Source: Planctobacterium sp047947135 (GTDB lineage Bacteria > Pseudomonadota > Gammaproteobacteria > Enterobacterales > Alteromonadaceae). Taken from it: 64,000 bases of DNA. The stretch is from assembly GCA_047947135.1 (NCBI GenBank), contig CP170457.1, forward strand, positions 2,170,001 through 2,234,000, read 5' to 3'. The notes under the pieces are model-generated. The model ran no database searches. It was not told where the DNA came from and saw nothing but the letters and a program-made list of their open reading frames with translations. The first letter of the stretch is position 1; every line of letters begins with the position of its first letter. The position numbers were made by a program, and so were the translations under genes. Below, in pieces: positions 17,067-26,045 of the stretch.

Positions 17067-17142
17067 CCCCTCTAAATATAAGGTAAACACATGAAAATAA
17101 ACAATATTTTGAATGTTCAACTGATTATTTTAGGTTGAAGGC
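17041..17142. repeat. long inverted repeat across ABC ATPase / permease junction
   Basis: AACCTAAAATAATCAGTTGA (17047-17066) is perfectly complementary to 17117-17136, and the arms extend to 26 bp with two mismatches (17041-17066 and 17117-17142). They enclose 50 bases, which hold a tiny open frame (17091-17138, starting MKINNIL). The left arm covers the end of the ATPase gene, the right arm the start of the permease region. In RNA it would form a strong stem just upstream of the likely permease ribosome site. Confidence 0.9.
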
Positions 17143-17152
17143 TGAGGACATT

Positions 17153-19546
17153 TTGCTCACCAAAATCATTCTGGCAAGTTATCAACAGCATTGGGTCAAA
17201 ATGCTGTTTTTGCTGTTAGCGCTGATTGCTGGGGTGACTGGCTTAAGCAGTGTATTAATTATCAATGAAACGGCAAAACAAAGTTACCAGGATAGCCAAT
17301 CCCCACTATTTGCCGCGTTACAATTTCGCATTAGTGCTAAGACAGGGGCACAGCTTAGCAAGTCGGATTATGCACAAGGACGCAGAGCTGGATTGGACTG
17401 GGTTGCTGTGCAGAACCTCAATGTGACTCTGAGCAGCAAGCACAAGGTTGCTATTTTGGCACTGGATTTTGTGTCATTGCCTGGCGCAAGCGAACCTACT
17501 CAAATCTCTACTGATATGGCTGCCATGAATCAAGGCAATCTGATAGTGAGTCCGGCACTGGCCCACAATCTTGGTGTTGCTGATGGCGAAAAACTATCTC
17601 TGTTCTCAGGAGCACCATTAGGAAAGCTGGTCATCGATACTTCGATTACCCGCGAAGACCTGATAGTAATGGATATTGGGGATTTGAAATCCCGTTACGC
17701 TTCAGGACATCCCGACGAATTCTGGTTGTTTGATAGTCTCACGCAGGAACAGTTGCGTACGCTGCAAGATAAGTATGACGTTGAGCCGGTGTATTATGAG
17801 GATCCGGCTACGCTGACCGATAGCTTTCATTTAAATCTGTTGGCCATGGCGCTGCTCATGATGATTGTCTGTTTATTTATTGTGATGAATGGATTTCAGC
17901 TTGTCTTAGCGGAACGAAAAAAGAATTTAGTGATATTGCGTCAATTGGGAGTAGGACGAATTACTTTATTTGGGGCGCTGCTGCTAGAGCTATTCATGTT
18001 GAGTCTGGTTTGCTCGTTGTTGGGGACAGGGTTGGGAATGTACCTGGCAAAATGGCTGTCTCCAACAGTCGAACTGACATTAACAGCCCTTTATGAGCTT
18101 GATATCAGCTTTGGTGCAACAAATTTAATGGTGATTTTTATACTGGCTTTTGGGGCGTCTTTTGTTGGAGCGCTATTGGCGGCGTTAAACCCTTTGCTGT
18201 CACTCCATTCAGAGCTAAGTAATGTGCGGGCTCAACAACATAGTGAGGGCTTCACTGCCGGTATCTGGCTATGCATTAGTCTGGTTTTGATTGTCGCGTA
18301 CTTTACCCTTATATCCAGTAGTTCAGGGTTGATCTGGTATTTCCTGGCGGTCGCCTGTGTGGTTCTGGCTGGATGCAGCATGCTTATAGTCATCCTGCCA
18401 TGGGTGATTAAAATTTTGGCGCAGAATATTCCAAAACCTTATGCTCTGTTAAATCTGGCGACAGCAGATAGCGTAAGAATTACGCAACGAAGTAAGGTGG
18501 CGATGACGGCATTTTTTATCGCAGTCACAGCGAATATAGGTATGAATCTGATGGTGGATAGTTTTCGCAGTGCGACTTTGGACTGGCTGGAAACCCGTTT
18601 GGTTGCTGACTACTACATGGCGACAACACAACCTCAAGCCATCACACAATATCTTCGACAGCATCATCCGGAAATATGGCTGTGGCAACGTAAACGGGTG
18701 AAAGCCAGCTTCAATGGTGCAAGTGTCGATGTTATTGGGTACCCGGAAACACTTCAGTACCGCGATGCACTCAGGTTAAAGAGTGCGCTTGATTCGCCCT
18801 GGGATGTATTTTTAAACGACGGTGTATTTATCAATGAGCAATTGGCGTATCAGCATAACCTTAAGCTAAAAGACCCTATAGAGCTGTACGTTGAAGATAA
18901 GATACTTAAAAGAGTTGTCGCCGGTATCCATTACGATTACGGCAATATGGATAAACAGGTTCTGCTGCCAAGTCAATTGCTCAGCAGTCATCAGGGGCAG
19001 CGCCACTTATTCGCTATTCACGTCTCGGATGACATGAATTTGCCAATTGAACAACTGAAAGCTGAACTAAAGGACATTGACGAGCGTAGCAATGTGTCAA
19101 GCCTTGAGCAGATATTAGCCATTTCTATGCAGACCTTTGATCGCACTTTTATCGTGACAGGGGCGCTGAATATCATCACTTTGATGGTAGCGGCGATGTC
19201 TCTGGCAACGTCCATCATTATTATTGAATTGCAGAACAGTCCTCATTCGGCGCTGATCAGGTCGTTGGGGGTAGGGCGCTGGAAACTCTTGGGTCTAAGC
19301 ATGTTGCAGTATGGCACACTGGCCTTGCTCACCTGCGTTTTGGCGATACCTTTTGGGGTGTTACTTAGTGATATCTTGATCAATAAAATCAATGTCGCAT
19401 CATTTTATTGGAGTTACCCACTGCGCTTTGATTTTCAGATTGTGTTGCAGGTTTTGCTCATCAGCATTGTTATTGTGTTGCTTTCGGTTTTCTTACCTTT
19501 GTGGCGGAATAGTCGCAAGTCCATCGTGCAGCGTATGACGCAATGA
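17153..19546 (+). CDS. FtsX-like ABC permease
   Basis: About 797 residues with two FtsX repeats. An N-terminal helix (MLFLLLALIAGVTGL) and a periplasmic domain come first, then three helices near 225-350 (LLAMALLMMIVCLFIVMNGF), a linker with more helices, a second periplasmic domain and a final three-helix block (ITLMVAAMSLATSIIIIEL, LALLTCVLAIPFGVLL, VLLISIVIVLLSVFLPLW). It pairs with the upstream ATPase. A TTG at 17153 has GAGGA 4 bases upstream. A TTG at 17135 is the longer option but its spacing is poor. It overlaps the next gene by ATGA. Confidence 0.88.
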   Translation: MLTKIILASYQQHWVKMLFLLLALIAGVTGLSSVLIINETAKQSYQDSQSPLFAALQFRISAKTGAQLSKSDYAQGRRAGLDWVAVQNLNVTLSSKHKVAILALDFVSLPGASEPTQISTDMAAMNQGNLIVSPALAHNLGVADGEKLSLFSGAPLGKLVIDTSITREDLIVMDIGDLKSRYASGHPDEFWLFDSLTQEQLRTLQDKYDVEPVYYEDPATLTDSFHLNLLAMALLMMIVCLFIVMNGFQLVLAERKKNLVILRQLGVGRITLFGALLLELFMLSLVCSLLGTGLGMYLAKWLSPTVELTLTALYELDISFGATNLMVIFILAFGASFVGALLAALNPLLSLHSELSNVRAQQHSEGFTAGIWLCISLVLIVAYFTLISSSSGLIWYFLAVACVVLAGCSMLIVILPWVIKILAQNIPKPYALLNLATADSVRITQRSKVAMTAFFIAVTANIGMNLMVDSFRSATLDWLETRLVADYYMATTQPQAITQYLRQHHPEIWLWQRKRVKASFNGASVDVIGYPETLQYRDALRLKSALDSPWDVFLNDGVFINEQLAYQHNLKLKDPIELYVEDKILKRVVAGIHYDYGNMDKQVLLPSQLLSSHQGQRHLFAIHVSDDMNLPIEQLKAELKDIDERSNVSSLEQILAISMQTFDRTFIVTGALNIITLMVAAMSLATSIIIIELQNSPHSALIRSLGVGRWKLLGLSMLQYGTLALLTCVLAIPFGVLLSDILINKINVASFYWSYPLRFDFQIVLQVLLISIVIVLLSVFLPLWRNSRKSIVQRMTQ

Positions 19547-20670
19547 AGATGCAATCCCATTACAAACGCATGCTTAGCGCGATTCTTTTATGGGGTGCGA
19601 GCGCAGTCTTGTTTAGCTGCACACCGCCACCTGAAAATTACGTGGTGACTGTGACCGGTGGCGAAAATGGCACTGCTGTCACTCCTGGCAGAACGCTTAC
19701 TTTTCCTCAGGACCATGGGGAGCATCCAGAGTTCGGTATTGAGTGGTGGTACTTTACTGCAAACCTGCGGGATCAGCACCAGCAACCACTATGGTTGCAA
19801 TGGACCTTATTTCGTTTTCGTCAGTCTTCTGCAGCGGACATCAATCAACCTAAAGCTGACGTGGCAGAACAGTCATGGAATAACGAACAGCTCTACATGG
19901 CGCATGCTTCAGTGCACAGTTCCGATAATCACTACTTTCAGGAAAAGTTTGCCCGAGGTGGGGTTGGCAATGCTGGTGTGACTATGCAACCACTGACTTT
20001 GTTTATGGATGACTGGCAATATCAGTCCGCAAATAACCAACTACTGGCTCCTGGAATCCTGCAATTTACTATCAATGACAATGCCGAGGTTTCGTTGCAA
20101 TTGTCCTCGAAGAGGGCTCCCGTTTTGCAAGGTGACGGTGGATTTAGCCTGAAATATCCGGGCTCGAAGTTCGCCTCTTATTACTACAGTCAGCCGTATT
20201 TAGAGGTAACAGGCGACATTACGCTAGAAGGACAGAGTCAACAGGTTGCCGGCAAGGGCTGGTTTGATCATGAATGGAGTTCACAGGTTCTGGATGAGCG
20301 TTTTAATGGCTGGGACTGGTTTTCTATGCATCTGGAAGACAATCAAAAATTAATGCTGTTTACCTTGAACAGCAGCGTTAAATCTCTCCCTGCTTATTGG
20401 TATGGAGTTCTTATTGATCGTGACGGCGTGAGGCATGTCTTGCAAGATGAGCAAATCACCGTGAACCCTACTGCGGTTATCAGTATTGGCAATAGACGAT
20501 TTGCGACCCAATGGGATATTACACTGCCTGAACACGGTCATCGCTTGACGTTATCCGTCATGAAAGAAGACCAGTTTATTGACGCCACATTTTCCTATTA
20601 TGAAGGTGCGGTCGACATTGTTGGTACATCCACAGGTGTCGGGTTTGTTGAAATGACCGGGCAAGAATGA
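19543..20670 (+). CDS. AttH/CrtC-like lipocalin-domain lipoprotein
   Basis: 375 residues. A lipobox VLFSC follows a short signal peptide, so the protein is lipid-anchored. The mature region matches the AttH / carotenoid 1,2-hydratase-like lipocalin family: FPQDHGEHPEFGIEWWYFTANL, WLQWTLFRFR, YYYSQPYLEVTGDITL, GWFDHEWSSQVLD and WDWFSMHLEDNQKLMLF. It overlaps the permease gene by four bases (ATGA), so synthesis is coupled. ATPase, FtsX permease and AttH-like protein recur as a set in other proteobacteria (for example the Agrobacterium att genes); the cargo is not established. A hydrophobic ligand carrier is the likely role (inference). Confidence 0.87.
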   Translation: MKMQSHYKRMLSAILLWGASAVLFSCTPPPENYVVTVTGGENGTAVTPGRTLTFPQDHGEHPEFGIEWWYFTANLRDQHQQPLWLQWTLFRFRQSSAADINQPKADVAEQSWNNEQLYMAHASVHSSDNHYFQEKFARGGVGNAGVTMQPLTLFMDDWQYQSANNQLLAPGILQFTINDNAEVSLQLSSKRAPVLQGDGGFSLKYPGSKFASYYYSQPYLEVTGDITLEGQSQQVAGKGWFDHEWSSQVLDERFNGWDWFSMHLEDNQKLMLFTLNSSVKSLPAYWYGVLIDRDGVRHVLQDEQITVNPTAVISIGNRRFATQWDITLPEHGHRLTLSVMKEDQFIDATFSYYEGAVDIVGTSTGVGFVEMTGQE

Positions 20671-20705
20671 TATTCCCTGTTGCAATGGCAGTAACTCGAA
20701 CTGAG

Positions 20706-22433
20706 TTAACCACCGGATAATCGTTCACGGGGAAAACGCCGGGTTTCCGGATAAGGGATCACGTGAATAATATCGCCATTTGCGACTTTTTTCTGAATTT
20801 CCTGCCAGTATTCAGGCAGAAATAGATCGCAGTGGTGCTGTTTAAAAATATCCTTATATGCGCGTTTTGCGACAATAAAGTGCTCAAACTGCTCTGGAAA
20901 GACATCATTTGGCGCCACAGAAAGTGTGTCCAGAGCGTAGGGGTCATCTGACCTGGGCAATTGTCGGAAATTACGTTCATGCATATAACAAATTTCGTCA
21001 TAGTCATAAAAAATCACACGACCATGGCGGGTGATTCCGAAGTTTTTAAGCAGCATATCCCCCGGAAATATGTTGGCCGCAGCGATTTGTTTGATGGTTT
21101 TACCCAGATCTTGTAAGGCATTCGATATGGCGTTAGGGTCTTCCGTCTCTTGCAGGTAGAGGTTTAGCGGCCGCATTTTGCGTTCTATGTAAAGGTGTTT
21201 GATGGTGATTTCGTGTTCATTAATTTCGATTGAGTTTTTGCAGGTCGCTTCCAGTTCCGCTAATAATTCAGGAGCGATACGTGCTTTGGGCAAGCGGAAG
21301 TTAGCAAACTCATGTGTGTCGGCCATGCGACCAACCCGGTCATGAGTTTTCACCAGTTTGTAACAATCAATCACATGCTGTCGTGTTATTTTTTTGCTTT
21401 CCCCAAATTCATCTTTGATGATCTTAAATACCACACCATAGGAGGGGAGATGAAATACCATCATGACCAGCCCTTTTATTCCAGGCGCAATTTCAAATTG
21501 ATCCTGAGACTCATCAAGGTGCTGTAAGAAATTGCGATAAAATACGGTTTTACCATGCTTGTAAAAACCCATGCTGGTATACAGCTCAAAGTGCTTTTTG
21601 TTCGGTAATAGCTCTCGCAAAAAAGCTACCACTTCAGCTGGATGTTGTGTATCCGCCATAAAATAGGCTCTGGCGAAACCAAACAGGACGCTTAAATCTC
21701 GCTTCTCGGTAAGCAACGCATCAATGTACAACTCTTTTTTATGATTCAATTGCAGGGCTATAACAAATGGAATGAATTGTTCATTGGTACAGATTCGTCC
21801 AATCAAATAGGCTGCTTTACCTCTGAAAAAAGCCGGTTTTAGCATTTCCACTTTCTCAACATGGTGACGCTGCTGCACACTAAAGCGTTTTTTAATCTCG
21901 TTTGTCAGTTGTCGCAAATCACGTTGGTAGTCTTCAAATGGGACATTCAGGCGATAATGGCCGAAAAGTTTCTGTAATGTAGATTTTACTGTTCTGTGCG
22001 TATCAAAAGTATTGACGACAGTTGGACGTTCCTGACCGGGTAGATAACACTGACTCGGTAATACAAACATAATATCGTTGTCGATCTGCTGATGTTTAAA
22101 CAAGCGACCAATAACCGAGTTGTAAAATGTTTCAGCTAATTCAAATTGCGGATGCTGCTGCAAATGATGACTGTACTCTATTTTGAGTTCCTGCCAGAAC
22201 GCTTTCTCCTGTTGATGAGGCGAAATGGCATGATAAATACTGGCGACCGTTTCTATCAGGCTTTGCTCGTACAGATCGATACGTTCTTTTGAGGCTTTTT
22301 GTACACTGGCCCAGTCGGCCATTTCAAAGCGATGTTTAGCCTGGGAGGTAATACGAACATAAAGCCTAAAGCTTTTTTCAAAGCCTTTTAGTATGTCATA
22401 AGCAATTTTTGTAATTAATGCGGAATTCGCCAT
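20706..22433 (-). CDS. aceK: isocitrate dehydrogenase kinase/phosphatase
   Basis: AceK phosphorylates and dephosphorylates isocitrate dehydrogenase and so sets flux between the TCA cycle and the glyoxylate shunt. The 575-residue product matches E. coli AceK (578) throughout: FEIAETFYNSVIGRLF, GIKGLVMMVFHLPSYGVVFKIIKD, VGRMADTHEFANFRLP, HLYIERKMRPLNLYL, AAANIFPGDMLLKNFGITRHGRVIFYDYDEICYM. The Lys of VFKIIKD and the Asp of DYDE belong to the kinase site. Unlike in enterics it is not beside aceBA. It is transcribed divergently from the response-regulator gene. Confidence 0.97.
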   Translation of the reverse strand: MANSALITKIAYDILKGFEKSFRLYVRITSQAKHRFEMADWASVQKASKERIDLYEQSLIETVASIYHAISPHQQEKAFWQELKIEYSHHLQQHPQFELAETFYNSVIGRLFKHQQIDNDIMFVLPSQCYLPGQERPTVVNTFDTHRTVKSTLQKLFGHYRLNVPFEDYQRDLRQLTNEIKKRFSVQQRHHVEKVEMLKPAFFRGKAAYLIGRICTNEQFIPFVIALQLNHKKELYIDALLTEKRDLSVLFGFARAYFMADTQHPAEVVAFLRELLPNKKHFELYTSMGFYKHGKTVFYRNFLQHLDESQDQFEIAPGIKGLVMMVFHLPSYGVVFKIIKDEFGESKKITRQHVIDCYKLVKTHDRVGRMADTHEFANFRLPKARIAPELLAELEATCKNSIEINEHEITIKHLYIERKMRPLNLYLQETEDPNAISNALQDLGKTIKQIAAANIFPGDMLLKNFGITRHGRVIFYDYDEICYMHERNFRQLPRSDDPYALDTLSVAPNDVFPEQFEHFIVAKRAYKDIFKQHHCDLFLPEYWQEIQKKVANGDIIHVIPYPETRRFPRERLSGG

Positions 22434-22470
22434 AAATTCTTGCCCAAATCAAATGTGAGTGAAGCAATAC

Positions 22471-22498
22471 TTGGGTTTTATCAAAAAATCGCTACAAT
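22471..22498 (+). promoter_or_regulatory. candidate promoter for response regulator gene
   Basis: TTGGGT and TACAAT are spaced by 16 bases, 44 bases before the ATG at 22543. The -10 is good, the -35 weak. Confidence 0.35.
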
Positions 22499-22542
22499 TG
22501 GCGAGTCTTTTTGACTAGTTGACAGAGAAAAGCACTTAAAAC

Positions 22543-22908
22543 ATGAGTTTTCCGATATTAATTTGTGACGATTCCAAAATGGGAAGAAAGTCGGTAAAGC
22601 GTTGTCTGCCTGACGGTCTGGCTTCCGAGATCCATTTTGCTACGCATGGGGAAGAGGCCATGGCGGTGCTACGTTCAACACCGATTACTATTTTATTTTT
22701 GGATCTCACCATGCCAGTGATGGATGGTGTCGCCGTATTGGAAGCGATAAAAGATGAAAAACTGGAAGTGTTTGTAGTCGTGGTGTCTGGTGATGTGCAA
22801 CCAAAAATGCAACAGCGTGTCAGATCTCTGGGGGCACTGGATTTTATTCAAAAGCCTGTGTCGACTGAGAAGTTACTCAATAGTCTAACGAAATACGGAT
22901 TGTACTGA
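22543..22908 (+). CDS. single-domain response regulator (CheY-like)
   Basis: 121 residues forming only a receiver domain. The acidic pair is D9-D10 (ILICDDS), the phosphoacceptor D54 (LFLDLTMP), the switch Ser S82 (VVVSGD) and the conserved Lys K104 (FIQKPVS). There is no output domain, so it must act by protein contact, as CheY or Spo0F do. No histidine kinase is adjacent. Partner unknown. Confidence 0.92.
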   Translation: MSFPILICDDSKMGRKSVKRCLPDGLASEIHFATHGEEAMAVLRSTPITILFLDLTMPVMDGVAVLEAIKDEKLEVFVVVVSGDVQPKMQQRVRSLGALDFIQKPVSTEKLLNSLTKYGLY

Positions 22909-22929
22909 GCACCTCCTGTACCTCTGAAT

Positions 22930-23139
22930 CTACTCTTCGTTCTCTTCTTCTTCATTATCGTCATCTTCGTCATCTGAAAAGACATCTGGTGTTACGGCAT
23001 CAACAACTTCAACGGTCCCTTCCACCACTGCCACTGTTGCACCCACCGCAGTGGACACCACAGAAACAGCAACACAACCTGATAAAGGCAACGTCAACGC
23101 CAGCATTACCAACATGGAAACACGTTTATTGATTGTCAT
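22930..23139 (-). CDS. small acidic-tailed lipoprotein (NF038104-like)
   Basis: 69 residues. A signal peptide with lipobox LSGC is followed by a Val/Ala-rich stretch (AVSVVSTAVGATVAVVEGTVEVVDAV) and a tail made almost only of Asp and Glu after PDVFSD. I recognise the layout from small lipoproteins common in Alteromonadales. The repetitive middle could insert in or lie along a membrane. Function unknown. It converges with the response-regulator gene. Confidence 0.75.
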   Translation of the reverse strand: MTINKRVSMLVMLALTLPLSGCVAVSVVSTAVGATVAVVEGTVEVVDAVTPDVFSDDEDDDNEEEENEE

Positions 23140-23316
23140 GCTTATTAGTTCCTCTCAGAGTAGCGATCGTCTCTCTAGCATACGTTTCCAGCTATATACT
23201 GTCTATGCTTGTAATGTAAATGAAAGTAATCATTGTCGCCTTTATGTCAGGTTGCTGACGTGTTCCATTGGTCGTTTAGTATGTATGGTTTGAAACAAGT
23301 ATCGCGGAGAATAAAT

Positions 23317-23790
23317 ATGCTGATTCGAAAGCTGAGATTGCAGGAAGGTTGGTCACAGGAGCAGTTAGCCGAAATGAGTGGTTTAAGTGTTCGCACAGTG
23401 CAACGAATTGAACAGGGAAGCAATGCCAGTGTTGATTCACTAAAATCCATCGCCGCGGTGTTAAATGTCGATTTTGCCACACTACAGCCAGAGGAACCTA
23501 CGATGTCAAATGAGCATATCAATGAGCAGGAACAAAACATTATCAGTCAGGTTAAAGAGCTCAAGGAGTTTTACGGTCACCTGTTTAGTTATGTTATTAC
23601 CATGCCAATTTTGTTTGTGGTGAATTACATGACTTCCCCTCAGTACGCGTGGGTCTGGTGGGTCTTTATGGGTTGGACAATCGGCCTTATTTGTCATGGT
23701 CTGGCAGCTTATGGCTTTTTTGAAGCAATCGGACCTGACTCTAAATGGGAAAAGCGAGAAATTGAAAAACGTCTCGGAAGAGACCTTTAG
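23317..23790 (+). CDS. XRE-family regulator fused to 2TM domain
   Basis: 157 residues from the ATG at 23317, preceded by CGGAGA. Residues 1-60 are a helix-turn-helix of the XRE type (LRLQEGWSQEQLAEMSGLSVRTVQRIEQG). A linker follows, then a 2TM domain with helices YVITMPILFVVNYM and WVWWVFMGWTIGLICHGLAAY, the WxxxWxxG and HxxxxYGF pattern of that family. It should be a membrane-tethered transcription factor. Its target is unknown; a frame upstream to 23233 lacks a ribosome site. Confidence 0.85.
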   Translation: MLIRKLRLQEGWSQEQLAEMSGLSVRTVQRIEQGSNASVDSLKSIAAVLNVDFATLQPEEPTMSNEHINEQEQNIISQVKELKEFYGHLFSYVITMPILFVVNYMTSPQYAWVWWVFMGWTIGLICHGLAAYGFFEAIGPDSKWEKREIEKRLGRDL

Positions 23791-24085
23791 TTGTAATTGA
23801 TAGTCGTTTTAAAGGATGTGTGGCTTTAAACCATCAGTTTAAAAAATAGCCAGTATAGGTAATAGAAATACCCGTCAATGTTCACTCGTTTTGTGTAACC
23901 AAAAATATATTTTAAGTTATTGATAATTAAAACTTATTTATCTTAGTGATGTTGGGCTTTTTAATTGCGTTAATTCGCATTCTTAACACAATGGCAAAAA
24001 CAGCCTCTTTTTTAATTAACAAAATTTACATAACATTAACAACTGGTACGACGAGTATAATATTAACCTTATTGGAGAGTTGTTT
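23791..24085. other. AT-rich intergenic region before lipase gene
   Basis: About 295 AT-rich bases with no gene. A TATAAT at 24056-24061 lies 25 bases before the lipase ATG and could be a -10, but no good -35 is at normal spacing. GGAGAG at 24074-24079 is the lipase ribosome site. Confidence 0.5.
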
Positions 24086-25018
24086 ATGAAACGCATCGCT
24101 TTGTTATTGATATTTTGTGTTATTTGCCTTCCCTGGTCGACAGTTCAGGCAGGCACTTACGCTAAAACCAAATATCCAATTGTACTAGTGCATGGTTTAT
24201 TTGGTTTTGACGATTTACTATGGGTAGACTATTTCTACAAAGTACCACACAAATTAAGCAACAACGGAGCGCTGGTTTATACCGCGACAGTATCTCCAGC
24301 GAATGCCACAGAAGTGCGAGGTGAGCAATTACTGGCGTATATCGATGCGGTATTGGCACATTCGGGTGCTGACAAAGTAAACCTGATTGGGCACAGCCAT
24401 GGTGGACCGACAATTCGTTATGCCGCCAGTATCGCACCTGAAAAAGTGGCATCAGCCACATCCGTTGCCGGGGTAAACTGGGGCAGTCCGGTTGCAGACC
24501 TGGTTCGCGAGAGTATTGAAGATGGTTCAGCATTGGAAGGTGTTGCCGCGACTGTCGTAAACGCCTTTGCTAACGTACTTGAGTTGCTCTCGGGTTCCGG
24601 AATTTCACAATTGCCAACAGATTCCATTGCCGCATTAGAAGCTCTGACAACGGAAAAAACCCTGGAATTCAATCAGCGCTACCCGGAAGGAATGCCCAGT
24701 GCGTACTGCGCTAATGATGGCGACATGGTCGCTGACAATGGTGTCTACTACTTCTCCTGGAGCGGTGGTTCCACTTACACCAATATTTTCGATATTGCCG
24801 ATCCGGCGTTAGCACTGACGGGCTTGGCGTTCTCTGAATCTAATGACGGTCTGGTATCCTCTTGCAGCTCTCATCTAGGTTATGTCATCAAGGACAACTA
24901 TCGGATGAATCATCTGGATGAAGTAAACCAGACCTTTGGAATTACCCATTTGTTTGAAACTGATCCGGTTCAGGTGTTCCTTCGCCAGGCTAATCGTCTG
25001 AAGTCACTAGGCCTCTAA
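24086..25018 (+). CDS. secreted triacylglycerol lipase, family I.1/I.2
   Basis: 310 residues with a signal peptide ending VQAGTYA. The oxyanion HG is in PIVLVHGLFGFDDL, the nucleophile S104 in GHSHGG, the Asp in a DGLVSSCSSH region that also has the Ca-binding and disulfide features of family I lipases (Cys pair CAND..SSCSS), and a His in RMNHLDEVNQTFG. It hydrolyses long-chain triglycerides outside the cell after type II secretion (family knowledge). Its dedicated foldase gene follows one base after the stop. Confidence 0.93.
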   Translation: MKRIALLLIFCVICLPWSTVQAGTYAKTKYPIVLVHGLFGFDDLLWVDYFYKVPHKLSNNGALVYTATVSPANATEVRGEQLLAYIDAVLAHSGADKVNLIGHSHGGPTIRYAASIAPEKVASATSVAGVNWGSPVADLVRESIEDGSALEGVAATVVNAFANVLELLSGSGISQLPTDSIAALEALTTEKTLEFNQRYPEGMPSAYCANDGDMVADNGVYYFSWSGGSTYTNIFDIADPALALTGLAFSESNDGLVSSCSSHLGYVIKDNYRMNHLDEVNQTFGITHLFETDPVQVFLRQANRLKSLGL

Positions 25019-25019
25019 A

Positions 25020-25988
25020 ATGCGGGTTTTGGTATTCATCACATTAACAGTGTCAGTGACACTGTTGATGTGGTTTTTGCAAAACGGAGACGATAGCGCA
25101 GTGGTCATACCGGAAGTTCCGGCTATTGATTCACTGCCGCTAGCGCCTGTGACTGAGTCAATTGAAGCGAACTTGAACAAACGTGAAGAGATCGCAGCAC
25201 AACGTGATTTTGTTTTGTATTCCGGTCTGAAAGAACATTTCGATGGTTTTATCGCAAAGCATGAAGGGGCAGATATATCTGATCTAATTGCAGCATATTC
25301 AGATTATCTAATGAGTGAAGGATACGCCAATGCAGCGCACAACTATGGACTGGACTTGTTTCAACGGTATGTGCATTACAAGGCAGCGTTGCAACCTGTT
25401 GATAGCGGACCTACACAACCTCAAACGGCTGACATAAAAGAATTACTCGCTATTCAATATCGGTTGCAGGAGCTGCAAGATTTGCGTGCTCAGTACTTTT
25501 CACAGGAAGAGTACCAATACCTGTTTGCAGATGATGAAAAGTTTGATGATGCTGCGTTGGCTAGATTACACATCGTCAGTGATAAAAATTTGTCTAAGGC
25601 ACAAAAACAGGCGTTGTTGGAAAGTCATTTTGCAAGTCTGCCTGAGGCGCAAAAATCCGGGTTTCAACCCAGTTTTGATGCGGCTAAGTTAGTCGATTTA
25701 ATGACACAATCAGAAAGCAAATCTCACTTATATAATAATGTTGCAGCAGAATTTGGGGATGAAGTTGCCCAGCGGTTTGTTGCAAACAAGGAAAAACAGG
25801 ACGGCTGGCGCAATAAAGTAAGGGAATTTCTGCAACAACAAAACAGCATTGCGAACAATCCCAATTTGTCGCCACAAGACAAACTGCAAAAACTGCAGAA
25901 TCTTAAAAGTGACATGTTTAGTGCCAATGAAATGCGCCGCTTGCAAGTGTATATAGAAAACCCTGGATTACTGGATGAAAACGGGTGA
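25020..25988 (+). CDS. lifO: lipase-specific foldase (lipase chaperone)
   Basis: 322 residues. A single N-terminal membrane anchor (VLVFITLTVSVTLLMWFL) is followed by a Pro-rich linker and an alpha-helical chaperone domain with an RDFVLYSGLKEHFDGF stretch in the place of the Lif signature. Lif proteins sit in the inner membrane and fold the lipase in the periplasm. Position directly behind the lipase is the standard arrangement. The last 19 codons are duplicated 2.1 kb downstream between the two S9 peptidase genes. Confidence 0.92.
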   Translation: MRVLVFITLTVSVTLLMWFLQNGDDSAVVIPEVPAIDSLPLAPVTESIEANLNKREEIAAQRDFVLYSGLKEHFDGFIAKHEGADISDLIAAYSDYLMSEGYANAAHNYGLDLFQRYVHYKAALQPVDSGPTQPQTADIKELLAIQYRLQELQDLRAQYFSQEEYQYLFADDEKFDDAALARLHIVSDKNLSKAQKQALLESHFASLPEAQKSGFQPSFDAAKLVDLMTQSESKSHLYNNVAAEFGDEVAQRFVANKEKQDGWRNKVREFLQQQNSIANNPNLSPQDKLQKLQNLKSDMFSANEMRRLQVYIENPGLLDENG

Positions 25989-26011
25989 TTTAATTGTCGA
26001 GCTGCATTAGA

Positions 26012-26017
26012 TACAAT
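26012..26017 (+). promoter_or_regulatory. -10 element of first S9 peptidase gene
   Basis: TACAAT, at the same place as TATAAT at 28113-28118 in the duplicated copy, 28 bases before the ATG. The -35 is poor. AGGGAAGG precedes both start codons. Confidence 0.45.
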
Positions 26018-26045
26018 ATGCTGACATTTTCCAGGGAAGGTAACT

